Shown here: one piece after another, positions 58,007 to 64,000 of the stretch | Layout of the letters: every line of letters starts with the position of its first letter | Numbering within the stretch: position 1 is the first letter of the stretch | Assembly (NCBI RefSeq): GCF_016025525.2 | Contig: NZ_JACSGR010000005.1 | Span: forward strand, 124,001 to 188,000 | DNA from: Eikenella glucosivorans | GTDB taxonomy: Bacteria; Pseudomonadota; Gammaproteobacteria; Burkholderiales; Neisseriaceae | Length of the DNA stretch: 64,000 bases | Direction: 5' to 3' | The notes under the pieces: model-generated | What the model saw: only the letters and a program-made list of their open reading frames with translations | Databases searched by the model: none | Told to the model about the DNA's origin: nothing | Made by a program: the position numbers and the translations under genes

Positions 58007-60676
58007 ATGCCCCAGCAAACCGCCAAATACCTCAAAGACTACCGCGCCCCCGAATACCTCGTACCCGCCATCCACCTCGATTTTGACATCCGCGAAGACC
58101 ACACCGCCGTGGCCGCCGAGCTTTCCATCGAACCGCAAACCGGTGCCGGCGGCACCCTCGTGCTGCAAGGCTCCGCCGAGCTTGTCTCCCTCGCCGTCAA
58201 CGGTCAAAGGCTACCTGAAAACGGCTATAGCTTAGAAAACAACACCCTAAGCATCCCCAACGTGCCCGCCCAACCCTTCACCCTCAGCGTGGCCACCCGC
58301 CTCCAACCGCAACTCAACAAATCCCTGATGGGCCTCTACGAGAGCGGCGGCAACCTCTACACCCAATGCGAGCCGGAGGGCTTCCGCAAAATCACCTACC
58401 ACCCCGACCGCCCCGACGTGATGGGCGTTTACACCACCCGCATCAGCGCCGACCGCGCCCGCTACCCCGTGCTGCTCTCCAACGGCAACCGCACCGGCAG
58501 CGGCAGCCTGCCAGACAACCGCCACTGGGCCGAATGGCACGACCCCTTTGCCAAACCCAGCTACCTTTTCGCCCTCGTGGCCGGCGATTTGGTGTGCACC
58601 CGCGACAGCTTCACCACCAAGAGCGGCCGCCAAGTGGCGCTCGAATTCTTCACCCGCGCCGAAGACGCCGGCAAAGTGCGCTTCGGCATCGAATCGCTCA
58701 AGCACGCCATGCGCTGGGACGAAACCCGCTTCGGCCTCGAATACGATTTGGATATCTTCATGGTGGTGGCCGTGGGCGACTTCAACATGGGCGCCATGGA
58801 AAACAAAGGATTAAACATCTTCAACACCGCCTGCGTGCTGGCCGATAGCCGCAGCGCCACCGATGCCGACTTCGAGCGTGTGGAAGGCGTGATCGCCCAC
58901 GAATACTTCCACAACTGGACAGGCAACCGCGTGACCTGCCGCGACTGGTTCCAGCTTTCGCTCAAAGAAGGCCTCACCGTGTTCCGCGACCAAGAGTTCT
59001 CCGCCGACCGCGCCAGCCGCGAAGTGCGCCGCATCGAAAACGTATCCTTCCTGCGCGCCCACCAGTTCCCCGAAGACGCCGGCCCCACCGCCCATCCCGT
59101 GTGCCCCGCCAGCTATGTGGAAATGAACAATTTCTACACCCTCACCGTGTATGAAAAAGGCGCCGAGGTGGTGCGCATGTATCACACCTTCCTCGGCGAA
59201 GCAGGTTTCCAACGCGGCATGAAGCTCTATTTCCAGCGCCACGACGGCCAAGCCGTTACCTGCGACGACTTCCGCGCCGCCATGGCCGACGCCAACGGCT
59301 TCGATTTCGAGCAGTTTGCCCTGTGGTACAGCCAGGCCGGCACGCCCGTGCTGGAAGTTTCAGGTAGCCTTCAGGCTGGCAACCGCTTTGTGCTCAACAT
59401 TCGCCAAAGCATCCCGCCCACGCCCGACATGGCCGCCAAACAGCCGATGATGATCCCGCTCAAACTCGCCCTGTTCAGCGCCGACGAAGACAGCTTCGGC
59501 GAGCAAATCCCCTTCAGGCTACCTGAAAATGCCCACGAGCAAACCGAAGCCGTGCTCACCCTGCGCCAGGCCGAAGAAAGCATCGAGCTGCAATTCGAAG
59601 GCGCATACCGGCAAGTCGTGCCCTCCCTGCTGCGCGGCTTCTCCGCCCCCGTGAACCTGCACTACGCCTACAGCGACCACGAGCTCTCCGTGCTGCTCGC
59701 CTGCGACAGCGACCCCTTCGCCCGCTGGGAAGCCGCGCAAACCCTCTACCGCCGCGCCATCGCCGCCAACGAAGCCGCCCTGGTTTCAGGCAGCCCCCTG
59801 CCCGAACACCGCGCCCTGTTGCAAGCCATCGATTACGTATTGCGTGCCGACATCGGCGCCGCCTTCCAAGCCGTGCTGCTCGGCGTGCCCGGCGAAGCCG
59901 AACTGTGGGCCGGCCGCCAAAATATCGACCCGCTTATCATCCACCGCGCCCGCGAAGCCCTGCTCGATTTGATTGCCTCACACTTCGCCGAACAGTTCGC
60001 CACCCTCAACGCCGAAGCCCGCCGCATGGAAGAAGAGCAGTCCGGCCTAGCCGAGCCCTACGAATACCATCCGCAGCAGGCCGGCTGGCGCGCCCTGCGC
60101 AACGTGTGCCGCGCCTTCATCCTGCGCGCCCGCCCCGCGCACATCGCCGAAGTGGCCGAACGCTATCCGCAAATGGCGCACAACATGACCCACGAATGGG
60201 GCATCCTCAGCGCCGTGAACCACAACGAGCGCCCCGAGCGCAACCGCCTGCTCGAGCAGTTTGCCGCCAAGTTCCGCCACGACGACTTGGTGATGTGCAA
60301 ATACTTCACCCTGATCGCCGCCAGCCACCGTGCCGACACCCCCGCGCAAATCCAAGCCGCCCTGGCGCACCCCGCCTTCAGCCTGGAAAACCCCAACAAA
60401 GCCCGCGCCCTGCTCGGCAGCTTCGGCCGCAACGTGCCGCACTTCCACGCTGCAGACGGCAGCGGCTACGCCTTCCTCGCCGGGCAAATCGCGCGCATCG
60501 ACCGCTTCAACCCGCAAATCGCCGCCCGCCTGGCCCAAGCCTTCAACATCTGCGCCCAGCTCGAACCGCAACGCTGCAGCCTGATGCGCGCCGAGCTAGA
60601 CAAACTCGCCGCCAGCCCCGAGCTCTCCAAAGACAGCGGCGAAATCATCGGCAAAATCCTGCAAGCCTCTGCCTAA
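58007..60676 (+). CDS. pepN: Aminopeptidase N
   Basis: 889 residues, M1 metallopeptidase of normal length. Exopeptidase motif GAMENKGLNIFN (about 264-275); zinc site HEYFHNWTGNRVT (HExxH, about 300-312) with the second Glu in KEGLTVFRDQEFSAD (about 322-336). The C-terminal DUF3458 domains end ELSKDSGEIIGKILQASA. It is cytoplasmic, removes N-terminal amino acids. Three DUSs lie in frame (58208, 59359, 59516), read as RLPEN, SGSL and RLPEN. Confidence 0.96.
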   Translation: MPQQTAKYLKDYRAPEYLVPAIHLDFDIREDHTAVAAELSIEPQTGAGGTLVLQGSAELVSLAVNGQRLPENGYSLENNTLSIPNVPAQPFTLSVATRLQPQLNKSLMGLYESGGNLYTQCEPEGFRKITYHPDRPDVMGVYTTRISADRARYPVLLSNGNRTGSGSLPDNRHWAEWHDPFAKPSYLFALVAGDLVCTRDSFTTKSGRQVALEFFTRAEDAGKVRFGIESLKHAMRWDETRFGLEYDLDIFMVVAVGDFNMGAMENKGLNIFNTACVLADSRSATDADFERVEGVIAHEYFHNWTGNRVTCRDWFQLSLKEGLTVFRDQEFSADRASREVRRIENVSFLRAHQFPEDAGPTAHPVCPASYVEMNNFYTLTVYEKGAEVVRMYHTFLGEAGFQRGMKLYFQRHDGQAVTCDDFRAAMADANGFDFEQFALWYSQAGTPVLEVSGSLQAGNRFVLNIRQSIPPTPDMAAKQPMMIPLKLALFSADEDSFGEQIPFRLPENAHEQTEAVLTLRQAEESIELQFEGAYRQVVPSLLRGFSAPVNLHYAYSDHELSVLLACDSDPFARWEAAQTLYRRAIAANEAALVSGSPLPEHRALLQAIDYVLRADIGAAFQAVLLGVPGEAELWAGRQNIDPLIIHRAREALLDLIASHFAEQFATLNAEARRMEEEQSGLAEPYEYHPQQAGWRALRNVCRAFILRARPAHIAEVAERYPQMAHNMTHEWGILSAVNHNERPERNRLLEQFAAKFRHDDLVMCKYFTLIAASHRADTPAQIQAALAHPAFSLENPNKARALLGSFGRNVPHFHAADGSGYAFLAGQIARIDRFNPQIAARLAQAFNICAQLEPQRCSLMRAELDKLAASPELSKDSGEIIGKILQASA

Positions 60677-60734
60677 AGCCAACCGGCGGCCGGAAACATA
60701 CTTTCCGCCGCCGGTTTTATCATGCGGCGGATTT

Positions 60735-60771
60735 TTCAGGTAGCCGCACTCCCCGCCGAGGGCTACCTGAA
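60735..60771. terminator. DUS-core inverted pair after pepN
   Basis: TTCAGGTAGCC (from 60735) and GCTACCTGAA (60762-60771). A perfect short GC stem (CCGGCGGC/GCCGCCGG, about 60684-60715) just before it is an additional terminator candidate. Confidence 0.6.
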
Positions 60772-60817
60772 AACAAAAGGTAGGATTTCCGCCAAACCAT
60801 CCAAAAGGAACCGCGCC

Positions 60818-61060
60818 ATGCCCCAAAAAATCCGCACCCGGCAAGACTTCCTCGCCTTCCTCAGCGATTTCGCCCAAGCCCCCAACCCCCAAACCTTCCC
60901 CAACGCCGCCCTGCCCGACTTCCTGCAAGCCATGCATGGCTGGATAGCTGACATGGAAGCCTACTACCACAGCACCGGCCAGCCACAGCCCTTCAGCGAA
61001 ACCAAGCTCAGCTGGCAAGCCCTCGCCGACATCCTGCAAGCCGCCGCCGTGTATGAATAA
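60818..61060 (+). CDS. Small conserved protein, DUF7660-like
   Basis: 80 residues from ATG 60818 (MPQKIRTRQDFLAFLSDFA), with AAAAGGAACC upstream. The pattern of a helix, then ALPDFLQAMHGWIADMEAYY, then SWQALADILQAAAVYE fits small DUF7660-type proteins that end in A-x-YE. No catalytic motif is seen. Unknown function. Confidence 0.65.
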   Translation: MPQKIRTRQDFLAFLSDFAQAPNPQTFPNAALPDFLQAMHGWIADMEAYYHSTGQPQPFSETKLSWQALADILQAAAVYE

Positions 61061-61128
61061 GCCCGCCAAACGCCGCGCAGCCCAAGCCGCCGCCCGCAAA
61101 ATTTGGTATGATTCCACCCGTCGGCCAG

Positions 61129-61181
61129 AGGCTACCTGAAAACCGGATTTCCGATTTTCCCAAACTTTTTTCAGGTAGCCC
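61129..61181. terminator. DUS inverted pair
   Basis: AGGCTACCTGAA (61129-61140) and TTCAGGTAGCCC (61170-61181), between the small protein gene and the PPOX-type gene. Confidence 0.5.
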
Positions 61182-61224
61182 AAGCCACCGGTTTTGAGAG
61201 AAATGGATACATTTGGAGAGAATC

Positions 61225-61719
61225 ATGTTTAGAGAAATGAAACACAAAAACCAGCAGTTATCGCAAGAAGAAGCCATTGCCATTCTGCAACGTGGCAAAT
61301 CCGGCGTGCTCGCCCTGCACGGCGACAACGGCTACCCCTACGCCGTGCCCATCAGCTACGTATACCATAACGGCAAAATCATCCTGCACGGCGCACCCGA
61401 AGGCCACAAACACGAGCTGCTCGCCCGCGACAACCACGTTTCCTTCTGCGTGGTCGACCTCAACGACATCATCGCCCCCGAATTCACCACCTATTTCCGC
61501 AGCGCCATCGTGTTCGGCACCGTCCGCACCGTTACCGACCCCGCCGAAAAACAGGAAGCCCTCGAGGCCGTCGGCCACAAATATTCCCCCGGCCAGCCCG
61601 GCCTGCTCAGCTACATCAGCAAACATTTCGACTACGTGAAAGTGATGATCCTCGAAATCGACCACCTCACCGCCAAAGAATCCATCGAGCTGGTCAATGC
61701 CAAGCAGGCGCAGCAATAA
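61225..61719 (+). CDS. Pyridoxamine 5'-phosphate oxidase-family (NimA-like) flavoprotein
   Basis: 164 residues from ATG 61225, with TTTGGAGAGAATC upstream; a TTG four codons earlier is less likely. Split-barrel flavin-binding fold: EAIAILQRGKSGVLALHGDN, YPYAVPISYVYHNGKIILHG (about 39-58) and HKHELLARDNHVSFCVVD. The family includes nitroimidazole-resistance NimA and other small FMN or heme proteins. The actual substrate is unknown. Followed 74 bases later by a phosphatase-like gene in the same direction. Confidence 0.83.
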   Translation: MFREMKHKNQQLSQEEAIAILQRGKSGVLALHGDNGYPYAVPISYVYHNGKIILHGAPEGHKHELLARDNHVSFCVVDLNDIIAPEFTTYFRSAIVFGTVRTVTDPAEKQEALEAVGHKYSPGQPGLLSYISKHFDYVKVMILEIDHLTAKESIELVNAKQAQQ

Positions 61720-61793
61720 GCAGCAGCCCGCCGGGCCGGTCGGCTACCCGCCCGGCCAACCAACACCGAAACCACCACCAATCAAGGAAAACC

Positions 61794-62231
61794 ATGCCCC
61801 AATCCCCCTTCCCCCAGCTTGCCGACGGCCTGTTCGTCTCCCCGCAAATCAGCCGCCAAGACATCCTAGCCGCCGCAACCGCCGGCATCCAAACCATCAT
61901 CTGCAACCGCCCCGACGGCGAAGAGCCCGGCCAGCCCAGCTTCGAGCAAATCCGCCATTGGGCGGCCGAAGCCAGCATCCCCCATGTGCTCCACCAGCCC
62001 GTGCTCATGCCGCAAATCGACACCGCCGCCGCGCAAACCTTCGCCGAGCACATAGCCAGCCATCCCGCCCCCGCGCTCGCCTACTGCCGCAGCGGCACCC
62101 GCAGCAGCCTGCTCTGGGCAATGGGCCAAGCCGCCGCCGGCGCCGACCCGCGCCGGCTCGTGCAAACTGCCGCAGCCGCCGGCATCGACCTCACCGCCGC
62201 CCTGCCGCGCCTGATCGAAGCCCAATCCTAA
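61794..62231 (+). CDS. TIGR01244/DUF442-type protein tyrosine phosphatase-like protein
   Basis: 145 residues. The phosphatase loop is YCRSGTRSSLLWAMG (CxxxxxR, about 99-113), with an N-terminal block DGLFVSPQISRQDILAAATA (about 9-28) and IICNRPDGEEPGQPSFEQI typical of the Blh/DUF442 group. Relatives act in sulfide metabolism or are fused to beta-lactamase-like hydrolases; here it is stand-alone. Confidence 0.85.
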   Translation: MPQSPFPQLADGLFVSPQISRQDILAAATAGIQTIICNRPDGEEPGQPSFEQIRHWAAEASIPHVLHQPVLMPQIDTAAAQTFAEHIASHPAPALAYCRSGTRSSLLWAMGQAAAGADPRRLVQTAAAAGIDLTAALPRLIEAQS

Positions 62232-62256
62232 ACACTATTTGGCGCAACACCCATTT

Positions 62257-62294
62257 TTCAGGTAGCCTCATCCGCCGCCCAAAGGCTACCTGAA
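62257..62294. terminator. DUS inverted pair after phosphatase gene
   Basis: TTCAGGTAGCCT (62257-62268) and AGGCTACCTGAA (62283-62294), followed by GAAGCTTCAACGAA of the DUS-linked repeat. Confidence 0.65.
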
Positions 62295-62312
62295 AACGAA
62301 GCTTCAACGAAA

Positions 62313-62419
62313 TATAGTGGATTAAATTTAAACCAGTACGGCGTTGCCTCGCCTTGCCGTACTATCTGTACTGTCTGCGGCTTCGTCGCCTTGTCCTGAT
62401 TTAAATTTAATCCACTATA
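62313..62419 (+). repeat. Correia element (CREE/NEMIS), 107-bp form, copy 3
   Basis: Starts TATAGTGGATTAAATTTAAA and ends TTTAAATTTAATCCACTATA with matching termini; the closest of the three to the Neisseria consensus. It is inserted inside a DUS-linked repeat (AACGAA before, TTTCCGAAGGAAG after), about 100 bp upstream of nfeD. Confidence 0.87.
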
Positions 62420-62423
62420 GATT

Positions 62424-62491
62424 GATATTTCCGAAGGAAGACGAGTTTCTGCGAAGCTAAAACAAACGAAGCAAGTTTCTGCAAAGCTAAC
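62424..62491 (+). repeat. DUS-linked repeat interrupted by the Correia element
   Basis: ATATTTCCGAAGGAAGACGA, then GTTTCTGCGAAGCTAAAAC and AAGTTTCTGCAAAGCTAA. The left part of the unit (DUS plus GCTTCAACGAA) lies on the other side of the Correia element (62283-62312), so the element seems to have inserted into an existing repeat. Confidence 0.65.
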
Positions 62492-62520
62492 CCCGCCCAC
62501 ACCAAAGAAAGGAGCCGCCC

Positions 62521-62937
62521 ATGCACCACTGGTATTGGTTTATCGCCGCAGCCGCCCTGCTGATTCTGGAAATGTTCAGCGGCACGTTTTACCTGCTGGT
62601 TGTCAGCATTGCGCTGGCCGGCGCCGGCGTGGCCGCCTGGCTGGGTGCGGGCGGTGGTGCCGCGCTGCTGGTGGCCGTGGTGTTATCGGCCGCCGGCATC
62701 GCTGCCGTGTACCGCTGGCGGCGCAACCACCGCACGGCTGCCACAGAAGATGTAGACTTAGACATCGGCAACACCGTGCTGCTGCACCAGCCGCAATCCG
62801 GCAAGCTCTGGCTCGTGCAATACCGCGGCACCTATTGGCAGGCCGAAGCCGATTTCGCCGCCCAGGCCGGCCAAACCGCCCGCATTGCCGGAAAATCCGG
62901 CAACATCCTGATTTTGCAACCCTTGGAGGAAAACTGA
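62521..62937 (+). CDS. NfeD-family membrane protein
   Basis: 138 residues; AAAGGAGCCGCCC precedes ATG. Three hydrophobic N-terminal segments (WYWFIAAAALLILEMFSGTF; YLLVVSIALAGAGVAAWLG; ALLVAVVLSAAGIAAVY) are followed by a small OB-fold domain (DIGNTVLLHQPQSGKLWLVQ; GKSGNILILQPLEEN). NfeD proteins pair with SPFH proteins. The stop overlaps the next ATG by one base. Confidence 0.9.
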   Translation: MHHWYWFIAAAALLILEMFSGTFYLLVVSIALAGAGVAAWLGAGGGAALLVAVVLSAAGIAAVYRWRRNHRTAATEDVDLDIGNTVLLHQPQSGKLWLVQYRGTYWQAEADFAAQAGQTARIAGKSGNILILQPLEEN

Positions 62938-63902
62938 TGGACTTTCTCACCCTGCCCCTTATCCTGTTTGCCGTGGTCGTTGTGTTCGGCTTTAAAGCCA
63001 TCACCATCGTGCCGCAGCAGGAAGCCTATGTGGTCGAACGCCTCGGCCGCTTCCACGCCGTGCTTAATCCCGGCCTCAACTTCCTCATCCCCTTCCTCGA
63101 CCGCGTGGCCTATAAACACCTGCTCAAAGAAATCCCGCTGGACGTGCCCAGCCAGGTGTGCATCACGCGCGACAACACCCAGCTCACCGTAGACGGCATC
63201 ATCTATTTTCAGGTAACCGACGCCAAGCTCGCCTCCTACGGCTCCAGCAACTACATCACCGCCATCACCCAGCTGGCACAAACCACCCTGCGCTCCGTGA
63301 TCGGCCGCATGGAGCTGGATAAAACCTTCGAAGAGCGCGACGACATCAACCGCACCGTGGTCGCCTCGCTGGACGAAGCCGCCGTATCCTGGGGCGTGAA
63401 AGTGTTGCGCTACGAAATCAAAGACCTCGTGCCGCCGCAGGAAATCCTGCGCGCCATGCAGGCGCAAATCACCGCCGAGCGTGAAAAACGCGCCCGCATC
63501 GCCCAATCTGAAGGCTTGAAAATCGAACAGATCAACCTGGCATCGGGCGAGCGCGAAGCCGAAATCAAAAAATCCGAAGGCGAAGCCCAAGCTGCTGTAA
63601 ACGCCTCTCAGGGCGAAAAAGTGGCCCGCATCAACCGCGCCCAAGGTGAAGCCGAAGCGCTGAAACTGGTGGCGCAGGCCAGCGCCGACGCCATCCGCAT
63701 GGTGGCCGAAGCCATCCAGCAGCCCGGCGGCAGCGAGGCCGTGAACCTGAAAGTGGCCGAACAATATGTGGAAGCCTTCGCCAAACTGGCCAAAGAAGGC
63801 AACACCCTGATTATGCCCGCCAACGTGGCCGATATCGGCGGCCTGGTTTCCGCCGGCATGAGCATCATCAAAAGCCAGCAGGGCCAAGGCTCAGCCTCTT
63901 AA
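62937..63902 (+). CDS. SPFH/band 7 (stomatin-like, QmcA-type) membrane protein
   Basis: 321 residues. One N-terminal membrane segment (FLTLPLILFAVVVVFGFKAI) is followed by the SPFH domain (IVPQQEAYVVERLGRFHAVL; IPLDVPSQVCITRDNTQLTV) and a coiled-coil tail rich in Glu/Ala (ASGEREAEIKKSEGEAQAAV). It forms oligomeric membrane microdomain scaffolds with NfeD. A DUS-like word (TTTTCAGGTAACC at about 63208) is read FQVT. Confidence 0.92.
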   Translation: MDFLTLPLILFAVVVVFGFKAITIVPQQEAYVVERLGRFHAVLNPGLNFLIPFLDRVAYKHLLKEIPLDVPSQVCITRDNTQLTVDGIIYFQVTDAKLASYGSSNYITAITQLAQTTLRSVIGRMELDKTFEERDDINRTVVASLDEAAVSWGVKVLRYEIKDLVPPQEILRAMQAQITAEREKRARIAQSEGLKIEQINLASGEREAEIKKSEGEAQAAVNASQGEKVARINRAQGEAEALKLVAQASADAIRMVAEAIQQPGGSEAVNLKVAEQYVEAFAKLAKEGNTLIMPANVADIGGLVSAGMSIIKSQQGQGSAS

Positions 63903-63930
63903 GTGTCTCGCCTGTTTCGCCGCAAAATAA

Positions 63931-63960
63931 AGGCTACCTGAAATTATTTTCAGGTAGCCT
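63931..63960. terminator. DUS inverted pair after SPFH gene
   Basis: AGGCTACCTGAA (63931-63942) and TTCAGGTAGCCT (63949-63960) with a 6-base loop, followed by TCTTTT. It closes the nfeD-SPFH operon. Confidence 0.75.
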
Positions 63961-64000
63961 TCTTTTCGGCACAAGGCTTTGCAAGAATCATATCTGCAAG

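Overview
The window looks like chromosome of an Eikenella species (family Neisseriaceae, Betaproteobacteria). The main reason is the 12-mer AGGCTACCTGAA and its reverse complement, present dozens of times. This is the AG-eikDUS dialect of the Neisseriaceae DNA uptake sequence (DUS), known from Eikenella corrodens. It mostly occurs as closely spaced inverted pairs just past stop codons, where it probably doubles as a rho-independent terminator. The gene content (aroG, ribA, ispF, rpiA, queA, trpB, ubiC/ubiA, ptsN-hprK-rapZ, rbgA, pepN) fits a GC-rich betaproteobacterial core genome. No rRNA, tRNA, CRISPR array or complete transposase was seen.

Layout. 1-984: 3' end of recD. 1281-9644: an accessory run of secreted or redox enzymes (ABM-domain protein, two flavodoxin-fold reductases, CMD-cupin fusion, aldo/keto reductase, alpha/beta hydrolase, sugar acetyltransferase, zinc alcohol dehydrogenase). 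Its spacers carry foreign DUS dialects and a DUS-linked small repeat. 9670-10516: a headless EndoU toxin cassette with an AT-rich presumed immunity gene, enclosed by DUS hairpins. 10996-18151: a MoxR/DUF58/SpoIIM/RDD/DUF4129/DUF4350 envelope cluster. 18611-25947: housekeeping genes (aroG, ribA, ispF, rpiA), two tandem RDD proteins, a GAF-like protein and an SDR. 26160-26489: a lone phage-type regulator behind a palindrome. 26637-29022: trpB and queA on the minus strand. 29253-34419: AsmA-like protein, short MnmC-type oxidoreductase, cardiolipin synthase. 34813-38330: a translationally overlapped four-gene Mn/Fe(Zn) ABC importer. 38381-46362: zinc-ribbon protein, xanthine permease, a divergent LLM oxidoreductase/LysR pair that carries AG-mucDUS (a Neisseria mucosa-type dialect), rpiB, MOSC protein, YkvA protein and SixA. 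46471-51680: ubiC, ubiA, ptsN-hprK-rapZ, rbgA. 51863-63902: phosphohexomutase, VWA protein, TrkH, SMI1/KNR4 protein, pepN, small proteins and nfeD-SPFH.

Repeats. Three near-identical 107-bp elements (10712, 45323, 62313) match the short form of the Correia element (CREE/NEMIS) of pathogenic Neisseria. A decayed half copy lies at 34553 and a 68-bp relative at 1089. A second, DUS-anchored repeat with small GAAG-type hairpins ending in TTTCTGCGAAGCTAAAA recurs in at least a dozen spacers, often 30-60 nt upstream of a start codon.

The most unusual points are the orphan EndoU/immunity cassette, the mixture of DUS dialects pointing to gene exchange with Kingella-, Simonsiella- and Neisseria mucosa-like donors, the DUS-anchored repeat family, and Correia elements in an eikDUS genome. 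All assignments come from reading sequence and motifs; no database search was possible.
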